In this document: positions 7,338 to 12,864 of the stretch, piece after piece
Position numbering within the stretch: position 1 is the first letter of the stretch
Layout of the letters: the number at the start of each line of letters is the position of its first letter
NCBI GenBank assembly: GCA_045601285.1
Contig: JAZRZJ010000023.1
Span: 1 to 15,479 of the forward strand
Origin: F23-B02 sp045601285
Lineage (GTDB): Bacteria; Bacillota; Clostridia; Oscillospirales; Oscillospiraceae
Length of the DNA stretch: 15,479 nt
Direction: 5' to 3'
Notes under the pieces: generated by a model
The model's database searches: none
What the model saw: the letters and a program-made list of their open reading frames with translations, nothing else
What the model was told of the DNA's origin: nothing
Translations under genes and position numbers: made by a program

Positions 7338-8135
7338 TTATCCTCCGTATTCGTATTCAAAGGACGCTCTGTCGGTTTCAAGCTCAAGCAGTATTATGCC
7401 GTTTTTTTCAAAACGGTATGCGGCGCGGCAGGACGTGCTTTCGTGTATTGTTCTGACCATACTGCCGCTGACCGGCGCTTTCAGAGCTTGGGCGTGCATT
7501 TCAATAAGCCTTGCTGAAAAGGTATATCCGCCCTGGCGTATTACCGCTTTGCCGTCTGCGATTTCAGTTGCCCTTGCCCCGAGATATGTGGCAAGGCGAT
7601 ATTCCCTTCCGTGAAGCAGAATCGCAGCTATGACGCCCGTAAAATGCCTGCACGCAAAGGGAATGTCCGCAACGCTCAGCATGAGCGAGCCGCCCTCGAA
7701 AAAGCTCTGGGTCCACAGATATTTCGAAGGGAACGAGAAGCCCCTGTCGCCCTCGATGTAGCCCAGTCCGTCGCTGAAGGAGTATTTTTCACCGTTTATA
7801 ATAATTTCGCCGTCAACGCGGTGACGCATACTCACAACGCTGTGACGGCACTGCATGAAGGGCATAAATTTAAAGGGCCCCATGATATCGTTTTTCAGCG
7901 GGGAAAGATTGCTGAATCTCACCTCGCCCACCGCGGAGGCTCCGTTTTCATACAGATTGAGTCTGAAGCCGTCACTTCCGAAAAGGCAGTTATCAAGATT
8001 TTCGCTGAAAGTCCACGCACCGCTGTCCGTTATTATCTGCACCGACTGACTGCCATCGTGGATTGCTGGAATGACCGCCAGCGTCTGAGTATCCGACTGG
8101 CATTTATAATACCAGCCGCAGAAGTTTATTCGCAT
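7338..8135 (-). CDS. Tocopherol-cyclase-like protein
   Basis: The 265-residue protein contains the hallmark stretch of the tocopherol cyclase-like family: GYIEGDRGFSFPSKYLWTQ around the middle, preceded by GPFKFMPFMQCRHSVVSM and followed by a beta-rich segment ending AATYLGA-like (RLATYLGARATE). In plants and cyanobacteria the family closes the chromanol ring of vitamin E. Firmicute members are widespread, lack any tocopherol pathway and have no known reaction, so the function should be given as unknown lipocalin-like. AAAGGAG (complement of 8143-8149) precedes the ATG at 8135. The only -10-like box on this strand is TATTAT (complement of 8156-8161), without a good -35. It is coupled to the downstream DUF255 gene and divergent from an FAD/Rieske oxidoreductase. 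Confidence 0.75.
   Translation of the reverse strand: MRINFCGWYYKCQSDTQTLAVIPAIHDGSQSVQIITDSGAWTFSENLDNCLFGSDGFRLNLYENGASAVGEVRFSNLSPLKNDIMGPFKFMPFMQCRHSVVSMRHRVDGEIIINGEKYSFSDGLGYIEGDRGFSFPSKYLWTQSFFEGGSLMLSVADIPFACRHFTGVIAAILLHGREYRLATYLGARATEIADGKAVIRQGGYTFSARLIEMHAQALKAPVSGSMVRTIHESTSCRAAYRFEKNGIILLELETDRASFEYEYGG
7341..7346 (-). promoter_or_regulatory. Ribosome binding site that fixes the DUF255 start
   Basis: GGAGGA on the minus strand lies inside the last codons of the upstream gene (Tyr-Gly-Gly-stop). It is correctly spaced for the ATG at 7336 and not for the longer frame start at 7387. Confidence 0.75.
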
Positions 8136-8177
8136 TTTTCCGCTCCTTTGTCCTCATAATAAGCCCGAGGTGATACC

Positions 8178-9464
8178 GTGAAATCAGTATGGCAGGAAAC
8201 TTATCTCCCGTCTTTTCCGCAGCTTGAGGGCGACATCAAAACGGACGTTCTCATAATAGGCGGCGGTATGGCGGGAATTCTTACTGCATATTTTCTGCAG
8301 CAAAAGGGCGTAAAATACGTTCTTGTTGAAAAAGGCCGCATCTGCGGCGGCAACACACAAAACACAACGGCAAAAATTACCGCACAGCACGGGCTTATTT
8401 ACCACAAGCTCCTTCAAGGCGGCGGAGCTTATACGGCGAAAAAATATCTTGAGGCAAACATGGCAGCATCCCGAAAGTTCAGGGAAATGTGCGCCGGAAT
8501 TGACTGCGATTTTGAGCTTAAGGACAACTATATATTTTCTGACAGCAGGCAAAAGCTTGAAAAAGAAATGGAAGCCCTGCGGAGAATTGATTATCCCGCA
8601 GAGCTTTGCCAAGAACTGCCCCTGCCCATCAAAACCGCAGGCGCAGTTAAGTTTTCAAATCAGGCGCAGTTTAATCCATTGAAGTTCATTTCCGCCATAG
8701 CGCCGGAGCTGAACATTTTTGAGAACACCTTTGTGCGTGAGCTGATCGGCAGCACCGCCGTTACGGATTTCGGCACGATCTCCGCGGACAAGCTTGTATG
8801 TACAACGCACTTTCCGTTTATCAATAAGCACGGCGCCTACTGGCTCAAGCTTTATCAGCACCGTTCCTATGTCATTGCCCTTGAAAACGCGAAAATTCCC
8901 GACGGAATGTATGTTGACGAAAAGGACTCGGGCTTGTCCTTCAGAGGCTACAAGGGGCTTCTGCTCCTGGGAGGCGGCGGCAGCCGCACGGGAAAGAAAA
9001 ACGGAAACTGGAAGGAGCTTCGCCGCTTTGCAGAGGAGAATTACCCCGAGGCAGAGGAAAAATATTTCTGGGCGGCTCAGGACTGCATGAGCCTTGACAG
9101 CGTTCCCTATATCGGTCGGTATGCAAAGCACACAAAGGATTTCTACGTGGAAACGGGCTTCAACAAATGGGGCATGACGGGCTCCATGCTGTCCGCCATG
9201 ATCGTTTCGGATATGCTTACGGGAAAATCAAACGATTTTGCGGATATTTTCAACCCTTCGCGCAGTATTCTCAAGCCACAGCTTGCGGTCAATACCGCCG
9301 AGTCTGTCATCAATCTGCTTATGCCCGCAAGACGCAAGTGTCCCCATCTGGGCTGCTCTCTCAAGTGGAATCCTGCGGAGCATTCCTGGGACTGTCCCTG
9401 CCACGGCTCGCGCTTTTCCGAGGAGGGCAGGCTTCTTGACAATCCCGCAAACGGCGATATATGA
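8178..9464 (+). CDS. FAD-dependent oxidoreductase with C-terminal Rieske [2Fe-2S] domain
   Basis: In this 428-residue protein (YhfW-like architecture) the N-terminal Rossmann motif VLIIGGGMAG has Gly28, Gly30 and Gly33, with an acidic end to the second strand (VLVEKG). This marks a DAO/glycine-oxidase-like FAD domain. The C terminus is a compact Rieske domain: CPHLGC at 388-393 and CPCHGS at 406-411 supply the cluster ligands Cys388, His390, Cys406 and His409 plus the extra pair Cys393/Cys408 that forms the disulfide in bc1-type Rieske proteins. The domain ends right after LDNPANGD, which is the usual end, so it is complete. It starts at GTG with GAGGTGA at 8167-8173; the next ATG would cut the FAD motif. 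It probably moves electrons from an unknown amine or hydroxy-acid substrate. Only 42 bp separate it from the divergent gene pair, which suggests shared control. Confidence 0.88.
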   Translation: MKSVWQETYLPSFPQLEGDIKTDVLIIGGGMAGILTAYFLQQKGVKYVLVEKGRICGGNTQNTTAKITAQHGLIYHKLLQGGGAYTAKKYLEANMAASRKFREMCAGIDCDFELKDNYIFSDSRQKLEKEMEALRRIDYPAELCQELPLPIKTAGAVKFSNQAQFNPLKFISAIAPELNIFENTFVRELIGSTAVTDFGTISADKLVCTTHFPFINKHGAYWLKLYQHRSYVIALENAKIPDGMYVDEKDSGLSFRGYKGLLLLGGGGSRTGKKNGNWKELRRFAEENYPEAEEKYFWAAQDCMSLDSVPYIGRYAKHTKDFYVETGFNKWGMTGSMLSAMIVSDMLTGKSNDFADIFNPSRSILKPQLAVNTAESVINLLMPARRKCPHLGCSLKWNPAEHSWDCPCHGSRFSEEGRLLDNPANGDI

Positions 9465-9541
9465 AGCTTTTCGCCCTCGGGAATATACTGTCTGCCGCGG
9501 ATTTCAAAACGGTCACGCCGACAGCGGAATGACGATTTTTT

Positions 9542-9587
9542 ATACTAAATCTCCATGCACAAATACTTGTGCATGGGGATTTAGTAT
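9542..9587. repeat. Long palindromic repeat (46 bp) in the intergenic gap
   Basis: Two 21-base arms (9542-9562 and 9567-9587) pair perfectly apart from one T:G position, around the loop ATAC. The core reads CATGCACAA-ATAC-TTGTGCATG. It lies 78 bp after the oxidoreductase stop and 138 bp before sdaAB. A TTAATTTT tail follows, so it may serve as a terminator, but the length and AT-rich outer stem are more like a REP or IS200/IS605-type end palindrome. Twelve bases of its right arm (ATGGGGATTTAG, 9573-9584) recur at 12736-12747. The rest of this 261-bp gap holds the sdaAB promoter and no convincing gene. Confidence 0.75.
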
Positions 9588-9647
9588 TAATTTTCATGCG
9601 CACCTCTTGCATAATGATATCAATATTATAGAAAAAAACCGTTATCC

Positions 9648-9662
9648 GCAACAGATTGTTGC
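9648..9662. promoter_or_regulatory. Short inverted repeat on the sdaAB promoter
   Basis: GCAACA and TGTTGC flank a 3-base centre. The right arm overlaps the proposed -35 box, a plausible place for a regulator. Arms of six bases can occur by chance. Confidence 0.3.
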
Positions 9663-9687
9663 AAATTTCCTCCTTGTTGGCTATACT
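9659..9687 (+). promoter_or_regulatory. Probable promoter of the serine dehydratase operon
   Basis: TTGCAA (9659-9664, 4/6) and TATACT (9682-9687, 5/6) are 17 bp apart, giving a leader of about 30 bases before the ATG at 9726. A weaker alternative pairs TTGTTG (9674) with CATAAT (9695) at only 15 bp. Confidence 0.5.
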
Positions 9688-9725
9688 GTAGGTACATAAT
9701 TTGCTTTTACAGGCAGGATCTTACT

Positions 9726-10388
9726 ATGAACATTTTTGACATTCTCGGACCCGTAATGGTCGGTCCCTCCAGTTCACACACCGCAGGAGCCGCAAGAATC
9801 GGTCTTATTGCCCGCCAGCTTCTCGGTGAAGCTCCCGAAAAGGTGGAAATCTTCTTCCATGGCTCCTTTGCCGATACGGGCAAGGGTCACGGCACTGACC
9901 GCGCAATCGTTGCCGGTCTTTTGGGTATGGAGCCCGACGATGATCGCATTCCCGTAAGCTTTGACATTGCAAAGGAGCAGGGCATGGAGTTCACCATATC
10001 CGAAAAGGAGCTCCGCGGCGCACACCCCAACACCGCACAGCTTCTTCTCCGCGGAAGGAGCGGACGTGAGGTTGACGTTCAGGCTTCCTCTCTCGGCGGC
10101 GGCAGAATTCAGGTGAACAAGCTTGACGGCATGGACGTTTGCTTCAGCGGCGAAAGCAACACCCTCATCATTTACAACGAAGACCGTCCCGGTCTTGTTG
10201 CAGATGTTTCCTCTCTGCTGGCCTCCGTTTCCGTCAACATCGGCACGCTTCAGCTTTTCCGCGATAAGCGCGGCGGCACTGCCGTCATGGTCTATGAAAT
10301 CGACCACCCCCTGTCCCCCGCAATCGTTGAGGTGCTTGAGCAGTTTGACGGCATTCTCAAGGCAACCTACATAAACGTTAAGCTTTGA
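9726..10388 (+). CDS. sdaAB: L-serine dehydratase, beta subunit
   Basis: The 220-residue protein has the full beta-subunit layout: FDILGPVMVGPSSSHTAGA at 4-22, GSFADTGKGHGTDRAIVAG at 46-64, and a C-terminal ACT domain from about 146 (LIIYNEDRPGLVADVSSLL) to the end. With the alpha subunit encoded next, it forms the oxygen-sensitive [4Fe-4S] enzyme that turns L-serine into pyruvate and ammonia. The split into two genes is typical of Clostridia and Bacillus; E. coli has one fused chain. The ACT domain may bind serine or another amino acid. The ribosome site before the ATG is weak (AGGA near 9715). The gap to the alpha gene is 14 bp. Confidence 0.95.
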   Translation: MNIFDILGPVMVGPSSSHTAGAARIGLIARQLLGEAPEKVEIFFHGSFADTGKGHGTDRAIVAGLLGMEPDDDRIPVSFDIAKEQGMEFTISEKELRGAHPNTAQLLLRGRSGREVDVQASSLGGGRIQVNKLDGMDVCFSGESNTLIIYNEDRPGLVADVSSLLASVSVNIGTLQLFRDKRGGTAVMVYEIDHPLSPAIVEVLEQFDGILKATYINVKL

Positions 10389-10395
10389 AAGGAGG
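10388..10395 (+). promoter_or_regulatory. Ribosome binding site that fixes the sdaAA start
   Basis: AAAGGAGG ends 7 bases before the ATG at 10403 and begins on the last base of the sdaAB stop. This excludes the in-frame TTG at 10385 as the start. Confidence 0.85.
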
Positions 10396-10402
10396 AGAGC
10401 CC

Positions 10403-11275
10403 ATGTCATTCCATTCAATAAAAGAAATTCAAGAGCTTTGCATTAAGCTCAACAGGCCCTTCTGGCAGGTGGTGCTTGACTGCGATGCCGAGGAGCAGGG
10501 CATCTCCGCCGAGGCTTCTCTCAAAAAGATGCAGACCGTATGGTCGGTAATGAAAAGCTCCATTGAGTCCTATGACCCCAACATGCTTTCCGCAAGCGGT
10601 TTTGTTGGCCGCGAAGGCGGTATTATGGACGCCTATGTAAAAAAGGGTGAAACGCTCTGCGGTCCCTTTGTTTCAAAGGTGGTTGCCCGCGCACTCATGA
10701 TGGGCTGCTCCAACGCCTGCATGAGAAGAATTGTTGCCGCGCCTACCGCAGGTGCCTGCGGCGTTCTGCCCGCACTTCTCTACACCTGCTGGGAGAGCTA
10801 CGGTTATTCCGAGGAGGAAATTATCCACGCTCTGTACGTTTCCGCAGGCGTTGGACAGGTCATTGCAAACCGCGCCTGCATAGCGGGTGCAGAGGGCGGC
10901 TGTCAGGCAGAGATAGGCTCTGCCTCGGGCATGGCAGCTGCGGCACTTGTTGCCCTTCGCGGAGGTAATCCCGAGCAGATGGCCGATGCCTGCGCCATGG
11001 CGCTTAAAAATCTCCTTGGTCTTGTCTGCGACCCTGTTGGCGGTCTTGTTGAAATTCCCTGCGTAAAGCGCAACGTAGTAGGCGCCGTAAACGCGCTTTC
11101 CGCCGCAGATATGGCCCTTGCGGGCATCAAGAGCGCTATCCCCGCCGACCAGGTTATCGACACCATGCGTCAGGTGGGCGATGCCATGAGCACACAGCTC
11201 AAGGAAACCTCAAAGGGCGGTCTTGCCGTTTCACCGCGGGGCAAGGAGCTTGCGCAGTCCCTTAAGCAGAACTGA
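10403..11275 (+). CDS. sdaAA: L-serine dehydratase, alpha subunit (iron-sulfur)
   Basis: The 290-residue protein is a normal-length catalytic subunit. Conserved blocks are RRIVAAPTAGACGVLPAL (108-125), AGAEGGCQAEIGSASGMAA (161-179) and LVCDPVGGLVEIPC (207-220). Cys167, Cys209 and Cys220 are the likely three ligands of the [4Fe-4S] cluster; the free iron binds the serine hydroxyl and removes it by a Lewis-acid mechanism without PLP. Placed 14 bp after sdaAB with a strong ribosome site, it must be made together with the beta subunit. The operon continues 1 bp after its stop with an RNase Z-type gene, so serine catabolism and that enzyme share a transcript. Confidence 0.95.
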   Translation: MSFHSIKEIQELCIKLNRPFWQVVLDCDAEEQGISAEASLKKMQTVWSVMKSSIESYDPNMLSASGFVGREGGIMDAYVKKGETLCGPFVSKVVARALMMGCSNACMRRIVAAPTAGACGVLPALLYTCWESYGYSEEEIIHALYVSAGVGQVIANRACIAGAEGGCQAEIGSASGMAAAALVALRGGNPEQMADACAMALKNLLGLVCDPVGGLVEIPCVKRNVVGAVNALSAADMALAGIKSAIPADQVIDTMRQVGDAMSTQLKETSKGGLAVSPRGKELAQSLKQN

Positions 11276-11276
11276 A

Positions 11277-12188
11277 ATGATTGATTTTACACTAATCGGC
11301 ACGGCGGCCACCATGCCGCTTCCCGACAGAGCTCTGTCCTCCGCGGTTTTGCGCTGCGGAGGCAGAACTATATTGTTCGACTGCGGCGAGGGCACGCAGA
11401 CGGCGGCACGCAAGGCCCGTGTCAGCCTCATGAAAACCGACCTCATCGCCCTTACGCATTATCACGGTGACCACATTTTCGGTCTCCCCGGGCTTATGCA
11501 GAGCATGAACTGCCTCGGCAGAACCGACACTCTGTATATCACGGGTCCCGAGGGTATTGAGGACGAGCTCTCACCCGTTCTGAAGCTTGCGGGAGCATTG
11601 CAGTATGAGGTGCGGCTTCTGACAGGAGATGTTAAGCTTTGCGAATTGAACGCCGCATGGCCGAAGGGCGCAGAGCTTACGGCCTTCCCCACGAAGCACA
11701 GAGCTTCAAGCTGCGGCTATGCTTTTTCTCTGCCGCGGCCTCCGAAATTTCTGCCCGAAAAGGCAACGGCACTCGGCGTTCCCCTTAAGCTCTGGGGAAA
11801 GCTCCAGAGCGGTGAAGCGGTGAGCTTTGACGGCACTTCCGTCACTCCCCATGAGGTAACGGGACAAGAAAGAAAAGGTCTGAAAATCGTATTCAGCGGT
11901 GACACGGCACCCTGCGAAAGTCTTGCGGAGGCTTCGGAAGATGCGGATTTGCTTGTCTGTGATGCCACCTACAGTGAGGACGGACAGGCGGAGCTGGCGG
12001 ACATTTACGGTCACAGCACCTTTGCCCAGACCGCACAGCTTGCGGCAAAGGCAAATGTGCGCCGTCTCTGGCTGACGCATTATTCCCAGATGATTGCTTC
12101 TCCGGAGGACTATATCGAAAACGCAAGACGCTTTTTCCCCTATGCCGAATGCGGCTTTGACGGGAAAACGGTAAAGCTCACTTTTTAA
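11277..12188 (+). CDS. rnz: Ribonuclease Z (metallo-beta-lactamase fold)
   Basis: The 303-residue protein has the RNase Z pattern: TLIGTAATMPLPDRALSSAV at the start, LFDCGEGTQ at 33-41, and the zinc motif THYHGDH with His61, His63, Asp65 and His66. FSGDTAPC carries the bridging aspartate, YGHSTFAQTAQ is the HEAT/HST-type motif, and LTHYS near the end supplies another histidine. RNase Z removes 3' trailers from tRNA precursors, mostly those lacking an encoded CCA. The frame is open further upstream, but the ATG at 11277 gives the family N terminus and lies 1 bp after the sdaAA stop. No Shine-Dalgarno sequence is at proper distance (AAGGAG at 11242 is too far), so coupled re-initiation is likely. 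An arylsulfatase-like member of the same fold is a less likely alternative. Confidence 0.85.
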   Translation: MIDFTLIGTAATMPLPDRALSSAVLRCGGRTILFDCGEGTQTAARKARVSLMKTDLIALTHYHGDHIFGLPGLMQSMNCLGRTDTLYITGPEGIEDELSPVLKLAGALQYEVRLLTGDVKLCELNAAWPKGAELTAFPTKHRASSCGYAFSLPRPPKFLPEKATALGVPLKLWGKLQSGEAVSFDGTSVTPHEVTGQERKGLKIVFSGDTAPCESLAEASEDADLLVCDATYSEDGQAELADIYGHSTFAQTAQLAAKANVRRLWLTHYSQMIASPEDYIENARRFFPYAECGFDGKTVKLTF

Positions 12189-12277
12189 GCAGCAAAAAAC
12201 CACAGGCGCGGACTGAATCCTTTTTTGTGCTGTTTTACTGTTTTTTGTATTGCAGCCGCTCTGCTGATTTTTATAGA

Positions 12278-12694
12278 ATGATGAAAAAATTCTTTGATAA
12301 AACTTTTCTCAAGTTCATACTGGTAGGCATCGTCAATACTGTTGTCGGTGCATCTGTAATGTTTCTATGCTATAATGTAGCCGGTTTCAGCTATTGGTCC
12401 TCCTCCGCTGCGAACTATGTTGTAGGCAGTATTGTCAGCTACTTTCTGAACAAGTACTACACTTTCAAGGTTAAAAAGCGCAGTTGGAAATATATAATCA
12501 AGTTTTTGGCCAACATCTCCGTCTGCTATCTGCTGGCATACGGCATAGCCAAGCCGCTGGCTGCCCGCCTTCTTTCCGATATGACGGTAAACATTCAGGA
12601 AAATGTGGCAATGCTGGTGGGCATGGGGCTGTTTATAGTTCTGAACTACTTCGGTCAGCGCTTCTTCGCCTTTAAAGATGCCGAACAAGAATAA
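12278..12694 (+). CDS. GtrA-family membrane protein
   Basis: This is a small 138-residue integral membrane protein with four predicted helices (about 12-32, 42-60, 73-93 and 106-126). The GtrA signatures are present: FILVGIVNTVVGASV in the first helix, a basic loop with NKYYTF, and NYFGQRFFAF at the end. The family is associated with moving or modifying undecaprenyl-linked sugars in cell-wall, teichoic acid or O-antigen glycosylation. The frame is open back to a GTG at 12227, but that adds residues unlike the family. Either ATG of the ATGATG pair (12278 or 12281) fits, though neither has a ribosome site. A -10-like TATAGA (12272-12277) with TTGCAG (12250-12255) lies immediately in front, so the transcript could be almost leaderless. 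A strong terminator follows, so it may be a single-gene unit. Confidence 0.8.
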   Translation: MMKKFFDKTFLKFILVGIVNTVVGASVMFLCYNVAGFSYWSSSAANYVVGSIVSYFLNKYYTFKVKKRSWKYIIKFLANISVCYLLAYGIAKPLAARLLSDMTVNIQENVAMLVGMGLFIVLNYFGQRFFAFKDAEQE

Positions 12695-12699
12695 GCGAC

Positions 12700-12735
12700 A
12701 ACGCCGCACAGAAAATTCTGTGCGGCGTTTGTTTT
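12700..12735. terminator. Rho-independent terminator after the GtrA gene
   Basis: A perfect 12-bp GC-rich stem (AACGCCGCACAG at 12700-12711 against CTGTGCGGCGTT at 12718-12729) is followed by TGTTTT. It insulates the tail-fibre genes from the upstream unit. Confidence 0.85.
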
Positions 12736-12747
12736 ATGGGGATTTAG
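12736..12747 (+). repeat. Partial second copy of the palindrome arm
   Basis: ATGGGGATTTAG is identical to 9573-9584, and similarity continues as AATAATTTCT against TATTAATTTT. The left arm and loop are missing. It stands at the border between the GtrA unit and the tail-fibre genes. The remaining 117 bases up to the next ATG are AT-rich; I see no convincing promoter in them. Confidence 0.4.
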
Positions 12748-12850
12748 AATAATTTCTCAAAATCCAGATGTAAATGTAAATAATATTTCAAAATGTGTTT
12801 TTCGTTGCACTTAAACGTACAAGTTTTGCCCGAAAAGAGACTACATATGG

Positions 12851-12857
12851 AAGGAGG
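12851..12857 (+). promoter_or_regulatory. Ribosome binding site of the tail-fibre gene
   Basis: AAGGAGG lies 7 bases before the ATG at 12865 and sets that start. The frame is open 24 codons further up, but those positions include the ribosome site itself. Confidence 0.85.
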
Positions 12858-12864
12858 TTTTATC

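Noticed and set aside
7337..7387. Longer start for the DUF255 protein, 17 codons upstream
   Set aside because: Homologues begin just before the SPYLL motif, and the only good ribosome site serves the ATG at 7336.
9461..9532. A 23-codon frame whose ATG overlaps the oxidoreductase stop (ATGA)
   Set aside because: There is no ribosome site and no recognisable peptide, and such overlaps arise by chance. The Rieske domain is already complete.
12189..12230. Possible terminator after the rnz gene (CAAAAAA and TTTTTTG arms)
   Set aside because: The stem is AT-only with a bulge and a 21-base loop; it is too weak to call.
9573..12747. The 12-base direct repeat as att sites of an integrated element
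   Set aside because: The 3.1 kb between the copies holds sdaAB, sdaAA, rnz and a GtrA gene, with no integrase or cargo typical of an integrated element. A shared repeat family is simpler.
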